NCBI GenBank assembly: GCA_963734965.1
Contig: CAVTJK010000004.1
Location: forward strand, 1,736,001 to 1,800,000
Reading direction: 5' to 3'
Source: UBA4742 sp963734965
Lineage (GTDB): Bacteria > Actinomycetota > Acidimicrobiia > Acidimicrobiales > Acidimicrobilacustridaceae
DNA: 64,000 nucleotides
Shown: positions 10,756 through 18,678 of the stretch, piece by piece
Layout of the letters: every line of letters starts with the position of its first letter
Numbering within the stretch: the first letter of the stretch is position 1
Program-made: the position numbers and the translations under genes
The notes under the pieces: generated by a model
Seen by the model: only the letters and a program-made list of their open reading frames with translations
Database searches by the model: none
Told to the model about the DNA's origin: nothing

Positions 10756-10938
10756 ATGGTGTGCCACTGCGCGGCGGTCAACGACGCCGCCATACGCTCC
10801 GAGATCGACGCCGGCGTCGTCGACGCGGACACCCTGGCCGACCGCTGCGGAGCGGGCGCCGGTTGCGGTTCGTGCCGCGACGTGGTCGACGCTCTGCTGC
10901 GCCAGTTCGCACTCGAACCCGAACCCGTCCCGGCCTGA
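10756..10938 (+). CDS. bfd: Bacterioferritin-associated ferredoxin (BFD-type [2Fe-2S])
   Basis: A small protein of 60 residues with the BFD cysteine pattern: C-H-C at the N-terminus (MVCHC) and C-G-S-C in AGAGCGSCRD around residue 40, which bind a [2Fe-2S] cluster. Bfd reduces the mineral core of bacterioferritin to release iron. A bfr gene begins 36 nt downstream on the same strand, as expected for its partner. ATG 10756 gives the normal MxCxC beginning; GTG 10753 is equally compatible with the leaderless promoter and adds one residue. Confidence 0.9.
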   Translation: MVCHCAAVNDAAIRSEIDAGVVDADTLADRCGAGAGCGSCRDVVDALLRQFALEPEPVPA

Positions 10939-10974
10939 CCTCCCCGCCTGAGCGAACGGGTTAGCCTCCATCAG

Positions 10975-11444
10975 ATGCGTGGCGACCCCGAGATCATCGA
11001 GCTGCTGAACGAGATCCTCACGGCCGAGCTCACCTCCATCAACCAGTACTTCGTGCACGCCAAGATGTGCGAGAACTGGGGCTGGCGCGGCTGGCGTCGC
11101 ACGTCCGCGACGAGTCCATCGACGAGATGAAGGACGCCGAGGCCCTCATCGAGCGCATCCTCTACCTCGAGGGCGTGCCCAACCTCCAGCGGCTCAGCCC
11201 GGTCCACGTGGGCGAGACCGTGCCCGAGCAGCTCGAGCTGGACCTGGCCAACGAGGCCGCCGCCATCGAGCGCTACAACCGCGGGATCGCGTTGGCCGTG
11301 GGGGCCGGTGACAACGGCACGCGCGAGCTGCTCGAACGAAAGCTCGTCGGCGAGGAGTCCCACGCCGACTGGCTCGAGAGCCAGCTCGAGCTCATCCGCC
11401 AAGCCGGTCTCGAGAACTACCTGGCCGTGCAGATCCGCGACTGA
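10975..11444 (+). CDS. bfr: Bacterioferritin (one frameshift)
   Basis: The 156-residue repaired product starts MRGDPEIIELLNEILTAEL and has the ferroxidase carboxylates of Bfr, the heme-ligand Met in DESIDEMKDAEALIERILYL, and LEGVPNLQ. It stores iron in a 24-mer shell. The frame breaks near 11088: one base is missing between WGWR and LASHVRDESIDEM in a GC-rich stretch. Both parts are full and collinear with Bfr, so a sequencing indel is likelier than a dead gene. A TAGCCT hexamer (10962-10967) lies 7 nt before the ATG, so it may also be transcribed without bfd. Confidence 0.9.
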
Positions 11445-11532
11445 CCCTCGCTTCGCTCACCGCGGCGGCCGAGCTCGCCGGACCGACCCACATGGCGGGG
11501 TGGACGAGGCCCGCTGCGCCATACTCTGCGCT

Positions 11533-11910
11533 GTGAGCAACTCGTCTCGACCCACATCGGATCCGCCGTCCCTCGAGCTCGAGGAGCGCCCGTGGGGGCG
11601 CTACGAGGTGCTGGCCGATGCGGAGGATTGCAAGGTCAAGCGCATGACGGTCGATCCGGGACAACGGCTGAGCTACCAGCGTCACGAGCGTCGGGCCGAG
11701 CACTGGCTGATCGTCACGGGCACGGCTCGGGTGACCCTCGACGGCGTCGACCACGATCTCGGCCCAGGCCAGAACATCGACATCCCCCGCGGCGGCGCCC
11801 ACCGGGTCGCCAACCCCGGCCCGGACGAGTTGGCCTTCATCGAGGTCCAGCTGGGCGACTACTTCGGCGAAGACGACATCGTCCGCCTGTCCGACGACTA
11901 CGGCCGCTGA
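11533..11910 (+). CDS. Cupin-domain protein, mannose-6-phosphate isomerase type II-like
   Basis: A 125-residue protein with the opening RPWGRYEVL and the cupin metal motif in the region PGQRLSYQRHERRAEHW, followed by VTGTARVTLDG and PRGGAHRVANPG. This is the isomerase-like cupin found at the C-terminus of type II phosphomannose isomerases; as a stand-alone domain it may act on sugar phosphates, or it may be an unrelated cupin. GTG 11533 is chosen because CATACT (11520-11525) ends 7 nt upstream, giving a leaderless mRNA. Confidence 0.85.
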   Translation: MSNSSRPTSDPPSLELEERPWGRYEVLADAEDCKVKRMTVDPGQRLSYQRHERRAEHWLIVTGTARVTLDGVDHDLGPGQNIDIPRGGAHRVANPGPDELAFIEVQLGDYFGEDDIVRLSDDYGR

Positions 11911-11929
11911 GGGCACGACCGTCCACTTG

Positions 11930-11972
11930 GAGCCCGAGGGCTCATCCCGCCCGAGCCGGAGGGCACCCGGCT
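11930..11972. terminator. Paired hairpins between convergent genes
   Basis: Two short inverted repeats lie between the convergent cupin and hypothetical genes: GAGCCC/GGGCTC (11930-11943) and AGCCGG/CCGGCT (11954-11972). No U-runs are present; a bidirectional terminator is plausible. Confidence 0.35.
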
Positions 11973-11988
11973 GAGCCGATGACGGGAG

Positions 11989-12363
11989 TCAGTCGGCGGT
12001 GAGCTCGGACACGAGCTCGGCGGGCAGCACGGGCTGATCCTCCATCTCGGCGCGACGGCGCCGAGCCTCGGCCACGTCGGGGACGAGCTGGTACGGATCG
12101 CGCGGGCGGTCCAGGTGCAGCTCCTCGCTGATGATCCGGTCGATCACCGTGCGGGCGGCCACTGACACCAGGGCCCGCCAGAACCGCCAGTCGGGGTCGA
12201 CGCCGGCCTCGGTCAGATCCTCGGTCGGAGCCACGACGTGCAAGCGCTTGGCCAGCCGGAACGGGCTGGTCCGGATGGACACGAGCAGATCGAGATCGAT
12301 GACCCACGCCTCGCCGCCGACCAGGGTCGGGCCGGCCTGCCACTCGATCCGATACCGCTCCAT
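11989..12363 (-). CDS. Hypothetical protein of 124 residues
   Basis: I do not recognise the family. The sequence is soluble and mixed alpha/beta, beginning MERYRIEWQAG, with DLDLLVSIR, a tract PRDPYQLVPDV near residue 95 and an acidic C-terminus. The ATG at 12363 is preceded by a GGAAGG Shine-Dalgarno 6 nt away. The frame is open upstream to 12435, but that part has atypical composition. It is monocistronic, divergent from the SIMPL lipoprotein and convergent with the cupin. Confidence 0.7.
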   Translation of the reverse strand: MERYRIEWQAGPTLVGGEAWVIDLDLLVSIRTSPFRLAKRLHVVAPTEDLTEAGVDPDWRFWRALVSVAARTVIDRIISEELHLDRPRDPYQLVPDVAEARRRRAEMEDQPVLPAELVSELTAD

Positions 12364-12533
12364 GAACCTTCCATCCGGGTTGGCGTCCAGTTGTCCTCGC
12401 CTGATTCTTTCGCGATCGCCGGGACTTGGCCACATTTTCCTTGGCCCGAGCGCGCCGATCCGAACGATGTCGCGGGAACCAGGCCCCCGGTCGCGGCGTC
12501 GGAGAGTCGTTCACAACCGGAGGGATGACGTTG

Positions 12534-13307
12534 ATGGGCAACCAGGGACTCGTTCGGATGCCGAGACGACCCAGAGCGATCGGGCTCGCACTCGTCGCCA
12601 TGCTGGCCGCCGTCGCCGCGGGATGCGGGGGCTCCAAGCCCACCGTCAACGTCTCGAACCCCGCGGGGTTGTCGAGCGCAGGCGTCGACGCCGGCATCAC
12701 CGTCACGGGCACCGGCCAGGTGAGTGGCAAGCCGGACACGCTGACCACCCAGTTCGGCATCCTGGCCAAGCAGGGCTCGGTCAGCGCCGCCGTAGCCAGC
12801 GCCGCCGGCGTCGCCAACACCGTCGTGGACACGCTCAAGGCCAAGGGGGTCGCCGACACCGACATCCAGACCCAGAACTACTCGGTGTCGCCGTCGTTCC
12901 AGACGGTGAACGGGCGTCAGGTCCCCAACGGCTACCTCGTGGGCGAGACCCTGTCGGTCAAGCTCCACGACATCCCCAACGCCGGCGGCGTGATCGATGC
13001 CGTGACCGCCGCCGGGGGCAACGCCGTCTCGGTGCAAGGTGTCTCGTTCACCCTCGAGGACAACAAGCAGCTGCTGGCCCAGGCCCGCCAGCAGGCCTGG
13101 GCCGACGCCGAGGCCCAAGCCAAGCAGCTGAGCCAGCTCAGCGGACACCACCTCGGCTCGACCCAAGGCATCAACGAGACGACCAACCCCACGAGCTTCG
13201 CGGCCAGCGCCAGGTCGTTCGACCAGTCGGCGGCGCCGGTCACCAACCTCGAACCAGGCCAGGTGTCGACGACGGTGTCGCTCAACGTCCGGTTCGCGCT
13301 GAGCTGA
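12534..13307 (+). CDS. SIMPL-domain (DUF541) lipoprotein
   Basis: A 257-residue predicted lipoprotein: basic N-terminus MPRRPRAIG, hydrophobic stretch, lipobox ending AAVAAGC. The body matches the SIMPL/DUF541 fold: ITVTGTGQVSGKPDTLTTQFG at its start, the Asn/Tyr-rich strand TQNYSVSPSF and a C-terminal QVSTTVSLNVRF. SIMPL proteins are periplasmic or surface proteins of unclear function. ATG 12534 lies 9 nt after GGAGGG and is preferred over ATG 12525, which is too close to that Shine-Dalgarno. Confidence 0.85.
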   Translation: MGNQGLVRMPRRPRAIGLALVAMLAAVAAGCGGSKPTVNVSNPAGLSSAGVDAGITVTGTGQVSGKPDTLTTQFGILAKQGSVSAAVASAAGVANTVVDTLKAKGVADTDIQTQNYSVSPSFQTVNGRQVPNGYLVGETLSVKLHDIPNAGGVIDAVTAAGGNAVSVQGVSFTLEDNKQLLAQARQQAWADAEAQAKQLSQLSGHHLGSTQGINETTNPTSFAASARSFDQSAAPVTNLEPGQVSTTVSLNVRFALS

Positions 13308-13349
13308 CGAGCCGCATCGCGTCCGGAGGTCGGGAGACGAGCCGGCCGA

Positions 13350-13366
13350 ACGCCCGGGACGGGCGT
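13350..13366. terminator. Short hairpin between convergent genes
   Basis: ACGCCC (13350-13355) and GGGCGT (13361-13366) flank a 5-nt loop between the convergent SIMPL and anti-sigma genes. Plausible but weak. Confidence 0.35.
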
Positions 13367-13375
13367 CGAGCGGCC

Positions 13376-13804
13376 TCAGGACTGGGGCCGGCGGTAGACC
13401 ACCAGCCGCACCTTGGTGCCGCCGGCCGACGAGGTGATCTCGGCCTCGTCGGCCAGCACGCGGATCAGCGGGATGCCCAGACCGTGCTCGCTCTCGAGCC
13501 GTCCCGGATCGCTCAGCTCGCCGACGGCCTCGAGCTGGCCCGGCTCGAGGCCGTGGCCCCGATCGAGCACCTCGACCTCGACGCGGTCCTCGCCGAGATC
13601 GCAGCGGATCACGATGCGTTCGTTGCTGGACAGGTCGGCGTGGGCTTCGATGGCATTGGTGGTGGCCTCGGACACGGCCAGACGGAGGTCGTCGATCCGT
13701 TCGTCGCGGAAGGTCGCGTCGAGGTCCGCGGCCGCCGCCACCACCTGGCGGGCCAAGCTCACGTACTCGGGCCGGGCCGGGATCTCCAGCACCACCTCAC
13801 CCAT
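13376..13804 (-). CDS. RsbW/SpoIIAB-like anti-sigma serine kinase
   Basis: The 142-residue protein has the HATPase_c fold of anti-sigma kinases: the N-box in RLAVSEATTNAIEAH (residues about 42-56), the G1 box DRGHGLEP and the GLGIPLIRVLADE segment. Such kinases sequester a stress sigma factor and phosphorylate a STAS antagonist. The STAS gene directly upstream overlaps by 8 nt, so the two are translationally coupled and form a partner-switching pair. No sigma-B-type gene is adjacent; the target may be elsewhere. Confidence 0.85.
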   Translation of the reverse strand: MGEVVLEIPARPEYVSLARQVVAAAADLDATFRDERIDDLRLAVSEATTNAIEAHADLSSNERIVIRCDLGEDRVEVEVLDRGHGLEPGQLEAVGELSDPGRLESEHGLGIPLIRVLADEAEITSSAGGTKVRLVVYRRPQS

Positions 13805-14231
13805 CGGAGGGGTCCGACGCAGGGGCCGGTGACGGCGCCGGGCGGACGCGTGCGTCGAGGGCCCGGTCGAGGTCCGCGTACAGCTCCACGATCTCGTCGA
13901 GGCGCGTGAGCTCGAACAGCGCCCGGACGCGCGGCGCGGGCCCGGCCACGATGAGGTCGCCGTTGCGGCTCCGTACCCGCTTGAGCACGCTGACGATGAC
14001 CCCGAGACCGATCGAGTCGACGAAGTCGACCTTGGACAGGTCGAGCACGATCTTGATGTGGCCCTCGCCGACCACGGTGACCACCTGTTGGCGCAGGCGC
14101 GGCGCCGTCGCCAGCTCGATCTCGCCGATCACGGCGATGACGACCCACTCGCCGACCGTCGACAGGTCGATCGCGAAGAGCACGCCGAGGCCTCCCTGTG
14201 TCCGGTCGTCGATGGCACCTGCGGAACCCAT
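13797..14231 (-). CDS. STAS-domain anti-sigma factor antagonist
   Basis: The 144-residue protein holds one STAS domain: strand GEWVVIAVIGEIELATAP, then KVDFVDSIGLGVIVSVL, where the Ser in DSIGLG is the predicted phosphorylation site for the kinase encoded downstream. The C-terminal 20 residues are Pro/Ala-rich. In its dephosphorylated state it should bind the RsbW-like kinase and free the sigma factor. Confidence 0.87.
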   Translation of the reverse strand: MGSAGAIDDRTQGGLGVLFAIDLSTVGEWVVIAVIGEIELATAPRLRQQVVTVVGEGHIKIVLDLSKVDFVDSIGLGVIVSVLKRVRSRNGDLIVAGPAPRVRALFELTRLDEIVELYADLDRALDARVRPAPSPAPASDPSDG

Positions 14232-14319
14232 GAACGTACCGGAGCACGTGCCCTCGTGGTTCGACGAAGGGCCCCCGCCCGCGTCGCGATCACAACGTCG
14301 CCCGCTCGGCGTTCGTCGG

Positions 14320-14706
14320 CTACTCGTGGGCCATGGTGGCCTCGGCGCTCAGATCGATGTCGGGTAGGAGCGGCCCGATCAGGGGTAGATCGGTGCGACT
14401 GCGATAGGTCACGCGAACCTCGACCCGTCCCCCGCTCTGGGCGTGGCGCGCCACCTCGACGCGCAATCGGTCGCTCGCCAGAGGTCCGGCGCTGACCGCC
14501 GCGCCGCGCACCTCGTCGTCGGACGCGCCGACCGACGCGGCCCGGGCCGCCTCGCGGGCGGCGTGGACCACCAGGACCTGATCGCGCCCGACCAGTCCCA
14601 CCTCGACCACGAGCAACATCATCATGACGACGAGGGGGAGGACCAGAGCCAACTCGACCGCGGCCTGCCCGGCGTCCGCCCCGGTCCCCCGACCTCGTCG
14701 GCTCAA
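14320..14706 (-). CDS. TadE-like pilus assembly protein
   Basis: About 128 residues. Near the N-terminus is the TadE signature GQAAVELALVLPLVVMMMLL, a membrane segment with Glu at the pilin-like position, then an extracytoplasmic domain with ARAASVGASDDEV. A TTG at 14706 overlaps the TGA of the upstream DUF4244 gene (TTGA), which I take as the start; a longer frame runs to 14778 but lies inside that gene. It is a minor pilin of the Tad/Flp system, processed by a prepilin peptidase not encoded in this window. Confidence 0.78.
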   Translation of the reverse strand: MSRRGRGTGADAGQAAVELALVLPLVVMMMLLVVEVGLVGRDQVLVVHAAREAARAASVGASDDEVRGAAVSAGPLASDRLRVEVARHAQSGGRVEVRVTYRSRTDLPLIGPLLPDIDLSAEATMAHE

Positions 14707-14963
14707 TGCACCAGACCGATCACGTGCCCGAGGACGAAGTCCATCAGCTTGCCGATGACATCGGTCTTGGCCGCCCAACTGGCCACCAGCAGGGCCAGGG
14801 CGGCCGCACCGAGCAGCACCAGGGCGTACTCGGCCGTGGCCTGGCCGCGGGCGCCGGCCAGGCGGCGAGGAGGATCGTCGGTCCCCGAATCGATCGACGA
14901 GCGGAACCGGTCGGACCTGAGGGCCATGACCGTCGTGTGCAGATGGACGAGAAGTCGCAGCAT
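14703..14963 (-). CDS. DUF4244 / Flp-pilin-like small protein
   Basis: 86 residues. The core GQATAEYALVLLGAAALAL is a class III prepilin-like signature (G before T-A-E-Y, then a hydrophobic helix), followed by a short C-terminus. This matches the DUF4244 family found in actinobacterial tad clusters, a probable major Flp pilin. ATG 14963 is chosen because AGGGAGA lies 6 nt upstream; an earlier in-frame start at 14987 lacks this. Confidence 0.82.
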   Translation of the reverse strand: MLRLLVHLHTTVMALRSDRFRSSIDSGTDDPPRRLAGARGQATAEYALVLLGAAALALLVASWAAKTDVIGKLMDFVLGHVIGLVH

Positions 14964-15053
14964 GGAATCTCCCTTTCGCGAAGTCACAGAGGACGAGCGA
15001 GCCGTCGAAGGGTCGGGCGACGAGCCGCGACGAGTGGGGGAAGCTCGACGACC

Positions 15054-15896
15054 TCAGGACGACAGGTGCGGCAGCGACGCGACCACGAGCGGCACGACGG
15101 TTAGCAGGCCGAACGCGGGGAGGATGCAGACGACCAGCGGGAACAGGAGCAGGACCGGAAGGCGGCGAGCCGCCTCTTCGGTGTGTCGGCGGCGCAGCAG
15201 CCGGGCGTCGAGGGCGACGCGCTCGAGGGCGGGGCCGAGCGGAGCGCCGTAGCGCTCGGCAGCCACCAGGGAGGCCGCGAGGGGACGCACCGGCGAGCCC
15301 AGCCGCCCGAAGCGGTCGAGAGCGTCGGCCAACGGCTCGCCCATCGCCTCACGACCGACGACGTCGGCCAGCGCCTCGGAGATGAGCCCCTGGGTCCGCG
15401 CCGTGACGGCGCCAACGGCCAAGTGCACGCTGAGTCCGGCCGCCGCCGCCAGCCGGAAGAGCTCGACGACGGCGGGTGCGTCGTCGACGAGATCTCGATC
15501 GCGTCGCCGGCGACGAGCCCGAGCTCGCAGATGAGGAACCGTCCACACCGCCACCGCGACGGGCACGGCCAGCACCGGCGCTACCAACGCTACGACCAGA
15601 CCGACGACGGCCGCCGCCCCGATGCGCCATTGATCGTTGCCGATCTCCGCCCCCGCGGCGTCGGGCGGCCGAGGTGATCGACTCGATGGACCCGGCAGGA
15701 TCGACATCAGGGGCCGACCGACCAGCGTGATCATCGATGACACGACGACACCCAGGCGACTTGTCCCCCTGGGCCCTGGACCTGGGAACCCGGAGCGAGC
15801 GCAGGGATCGACGAGCCGCGCCAGACGGGCGGGCGCCCGGCGACGCGGCCTGATGGCGATCACGATGGCCGCGGTCATCAGGGCGGCGGCGATCAC
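15054..15896 (-). CDS. TadC-like type II/IV secretion F-domain protein
   Basis: About 280 residues with N-terminal, middle and C-terminal hydrophobic segments, and a T2SSF domain visible as FRLAAAAGLSVHLAVGAV and the GEPLADALDRFGRLG region. It is a polytopic inner-membrane platform protein of the pilus. The GTG start at 15896 overlaps the tadB stop in a GTGA arrangement. Confidence 0.82.
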   Translation of the reverse strand: MIAAALMTAAIVIAIRPRRRAPARLARLVDPCARSGFPGPGPRGTSRLGVVVSSMITLVGRPLMSILPGPSSRSPRPPDAAGAEIGNDQWRIGAAAVVGLVVALVAPVLAVPVAVAVWTVPHLRARARRRRRDRDLVDDAPAVVELFRLAAAAGLSVHLAVGAVTARTQGLISEALADVVGREAMGEPLADALDRFGRLGSPVRPLAASLVAAERYGAPLGPALERVALDARLLRRRHTEEAARRLPVLLLFPLVVCILPAFGLLTVVPLVVASLPHLSS

Positions 15897-16543
15897 GTGA
15901 CCCGCCCAACGAGCTTGACCATCCAGATCGCACCCAGACCGTCGAGCACGACACCGGCCACGAGGCATGCCCATCCCACCGGCGTGGTGAACATGACCCC
16001 GCCGACCCGACCGTCGGTGACCCACGAGTAGGCGGCGAAGCCGACGGGCGCCAGGACCATGACCGCCGCCGACGTCCGAGCCTGTGAGGTCAGGGCGCGG
16101 ACCTCGGCCATCAACTCCGCCCGATCCCGCAGACCGGCGGCGGCCCCATCGAGCGATCGAGCCTGGGCCCCGCCCAGCTCGGCGCCGAGTCCGAGGGCGG
16201 CACCGGCGAGCACCCGGACCGGATCGGGCCGCGCCGCCACCCAGGCGTCGATCACATCGGTGACACCCATCCCCACATCGAGCCGTCCGAGGCTCCGCCC
16301 GAGGTCAACGGCCGACCGGCCTCCCGGCTGAGCCCGGTGCGCCTCGGCGAGCGCGGCCGCCAGCGACGAGCCGGCGCGCAACGAACGCGCCGTGCCCTCG
16401 AGCAGCTCGGCGTGCTCGACCTCGTCCCGGCCGGCCGGGGCCAGCCAGTCCCGCCAGTCGAGGGCCAGGAGCATCCCGGTCAGCCGAGACGCCGGACCCG
16501 GGCGACGGCCACGAGCCAGCCACCGTCGGGCCCGCGACCCCAT
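15893..16543 (-). CDS. TadB-like type II/IV secretion F-domain protein
   Basis: 216 residues from ATG 16543, with the T2SSF core LRAGSSLAAALAEAHR and two C-terminal membrane helices. The frame is open and coding-like (high GC at third positions) upstream to TGA 16645-16643, so the true start may be further upstream, or a base may be missing near 16640. Just there an ATG (16646) overlaps the TGA, the usual junction with cpaF. It forms the membrane platform with TadC. Confidence 0.75.
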   Translation of the reverse strand: MGSRARRWLARGRRPGPASRLTGMLLALDWRDWLAPAGRDEVEHAELLEGTARSLRAGSSLAAALAEAHRAQPGGRSAVDLGRSLGRLDVGMGVTDVIDAWVAARPDPVRVLAGAALGLGAELGGAQARSLDGAAAGLRDRAELMAEVRALTSQARTSAAVMVLAPVGFAAYSWVTDGRVGGVMFTTPVGWACLVAGVVLDGLGAIWMVKLVGRVT

Positions 16544-17912
16544 GAGCTCGTGGGCCGATCTCCCGACCTCCTCGGTCGAGGGCCAGGTGGTGGGAAGGCG
16601 GTCGCCCAGCTCGGACCGCTCGCCGCCGCACGGCTCTCGCGGTCATGGTTCGATCCAACCCGGGTCGGGAGGCCCCGGCGCCGGCGGATCTCGCCGGGCA
16701 CTGCGGCAGCGCCCGCAGACCGGCCGCGGTCGCGAGCGAGCGCATGTCGATCCGACCGTCGCCGTCGAGGGGGCCGACCTCGTCGACGGCCACGACACGA
16801 CGCTGACCGTCGCCGCCCCGCTTGATGTGGACGACGAGGTCGATGGCCGAGGTCACGTAGTCGCGCACCACAGCGTGCGGCAGGTCGACGTCACCCATCA
16901 GGACCATGGTCTCGAGCCGCCGCAGCGCGTCGAGAGTGCCGTTGGCGTGGCAGGTGGACAACGACCCCTCGTGGCCGGTGTTCATGGCCTGGAGCATGTC
17001 GAGGGCCTCGCCCGAGCGGACCTCGCCCACGACGATGCGATCAGGACGCATCCGCAGCGACGCCCGGACCAGATCACGGATCCTGACCTCGCCTTGGCCC
17101 TCGGCACTGGCTGGACGCGATTCGAGGCGCACCACGTGATCGCCCGGGAGGCGCAGCTCGGCGGCGTCCTCGATGGTGACGATCCGCTCTCCGGGCGGGA
17201 TGGCGCCGGCCAGCGCGTTGAGCAGCGTCGTCTTGCCGGCACCGGCGCCGCCGCTCACGATCACGTTGGCTCGGGCTACGACGGCCCACCTCAGCATGGC
17301 CGCCACCCCCGAGGTCGCCACGTCGTCGAGCCGGACCGGCCGGGCGCCGAACCGCCGGATGGTCAGGCAGGGCCCGTCGATGGCCAGAGGTGCCACGATG
17401 GCATGCACCCGAGAGCCGTCGGCCAACCTGGCGTCGACGATCGGGTTGGCCCGATCGACGTGACGACCGAGCGGCGCCAGCACGCGTTCGATGAGCCGCA
17501 GCGTCGTCGCTTCGTCGAGGGTCAGCCCCGTCCGCACGAGGCGGCCGGCCCGATCGACCCAGACGTCTCCCCCACCGTTGACCAGGACGTCGGTTACCAG
17601 ATCGTCGCCGAGGAACGGCTCGAGGGGACCGAGTCCGGCGATGCGCGCCACCACGAGGGCGCAGGTCCGTGCGGCCGAGAGGTCGTCGAGCAGGGGTGCC
17701 TCGTCGCGGACGATCGCCTGCACCCGGGCTTCGTTGGTCTCGGGCCCAGCCGGCTCGGGATCGGCCAGCAGGCGCCGTTGGACGCGCTCGACCAGCGCGT
17801 CGGTGATCGGCGAGGAAGCGGCGGCTGCCGACGCCAGCGTCGGCTCGGGTCCCAGACGGCCGACGCCCACGCGGCCGACCGGAGGTGAGCTCAGCGCGTC
17901 GAGGGGGCTCAT
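16305..17912 (-). CDS. cpaF: CpaF/TadA pilus assembly ATPase (3' end probably frameshifted)
   Basis: Secretion ATPase powering pilus assembly. Motifs are Walker A VSGGAGAGKTTLLNAL, the Asp box region ERIVTIEDAAEL, Walker B/His box RPDRIVVGEVRSGEALDML and NTGHEGSLSTCHAN. The ATG at 17912 overlaps the cpaE stop (ATGA). Conserved sequence ends around 16700 (about residue 404); beyond that the frame runs 239 nt into tadB with unusual, Arg/Gly/Pro-rich sequence. A one-base slip near 16700 would instead end the protein at TGA 16643, overlapping an ATG. I believe that shorter end is real. Confidence 0.85.
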   Translation of the reverse strand: MSPLDALSSPPVGRVGVGRLGPEPTLASAAAASSPITDALVERVQRRLLADPEPAGPETNEARVQAIVRDEAPLLDDLSAARTCALVVARIAGLGPLEPFLGDDLVTDVLVNGGGDVWVDRAGRLVRTGLTLDEATTLRLIERVLAPLGRHVDRANPIVDARLADGSRVHAIVAPLAIDGPCLTIRRFGARPVRLDDVATSGVAAMLRWAVVARANVIVSGGAGAGKTTLLNALAGAIPPGERIVTIEDAAELRLPGDHVVRLESRPASAEGQGEVRIRDLVRASLRMRPDRIVVGEVRSGEALDMLQAMNTGHEGSLSTCHANGTLDALRRLETMVLMGDVDLPHAVVRDYVTSAIDLVVHIKRGGDGQRRVVAVDEVGPLDGDGRIDMRSLATAAGLRALPQCPARSAGAGASRPGLDRTMTARAVRRRAVRAGRPPSHHLALDRGGREIGPRAHGVAGPTVAGSWPSPGSGVSADRDAPGPRLAGLAGPGRPGRGRARRAARGHGAFVARRLVAGGRARRGAPGSAGRPVGR

Positions 17913-18574
17913 GCCGCCCTCCCGAGGGCGCGTTCGAGCCCACGCGGAAGCCGCCCGGCGAGCAGCCCGGCATCGACCGCCCGGGCCACGGCCGGCTCGA
18001 CCGGCACCTCGGCCACCACCGGCACGCCGATGACGTCCTCGATCTCGCGCCGTCCGAGGGCGCGGCCCTCCTCGCTCACGAGGATGATCCCCGACGGTCG
18101 CACTGGGGCGGCGACCGAGCGGCGCAACGACAGGTAGCAGCCTCGGGTCACGAGGAAGCTCTCGGCCGCCGATGCCGCCAGCACGGCATCGGCCTCGTCG
18201 GCGCCCCCTCCGGACCAGCGAGGCACCCCGCAATCGACGATCACCGACCGGTGCTCGGAAGCGAGGATCCCGCCCAGGACCTCGGCCCGCTCGGGTGGTC
18301 CCAACGAACCCCGCCCCCGGACCAGCATCGACAGGTTGTCGGCGACTCCCACCTCGAGCCGCGAGAGCCCGTCAGACGGGACCTCGACGCCGGCCGCCAA
18401 CCAGTCGGTGAGCCCGAGACCGGTGGGCTCGGCCACGCCGAGGACGGCCGGCGCGTCCCCGGCCAGGTCGACGAGCAGCACTCCGTCTCGACGTCGGGCC
18501 AGGATCAACGACAACGAGGCGGCGACGACCGTCGTCCCGGACCCACCTTTGGCCGACCAACACGCAGCGAACAC
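17909..18574 (-). CDS. CpaE/TadZ-like ParA-family ATPase
   Basis: 221 residues with a deviant Walker A motif SAKGGSGTTVVAASL right at the N-terminus and a Walker B-type RSVIVDCGV. Such proteins localise the Tad pilus machinery. It lacks the N-terminal receiver-like domain of longer CpaE proteins. GTG start; first gene of the pilus operon as far as visible, overlapping cpaF by 4 nt. The sequence is poor in aromatic residues. Confidence 0.78.
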   Translation of the reverse strand: MFAACWSAKGGSGTTVVAASLSLILARRRDGVLLVDLAGDAPAVLGVAEPTGLGLTDWLAAGVEVPSDGLSRLEVGVADNLSMLVRGRGSLGPPERAEVLGGILASEHRSVIVDCGVPRWSGGGADEADAVLAASAAESFLVTRGCYLSLRRSVAAPVRPSGIILVSEEGRALGRREIEDVIGVPVVAEVPVEPAVARAVDAGLLAGRLPRGLERALGRAA

Positions 18575-18678
18575 AGCACTCTCCCCGGGCGACGGCCACC
18601 TCGGGGAAAGGCTTCTCGACGGTACCCCGTCGCCGTGGCCCCCTCAAGACCCTCTCGCACTCCCCGTATGCTCCCTCC

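Noticed and set aside
9504..10964. 486-residue open frame on the plus strand opposite topA
   Set aside because: Shadow frame of topA and of bfd in another phase; no motif.
16392..17888. 498-residue open frame opposite cpaF
   Set aside because: Antisense of a well-conserved ATPase gene.
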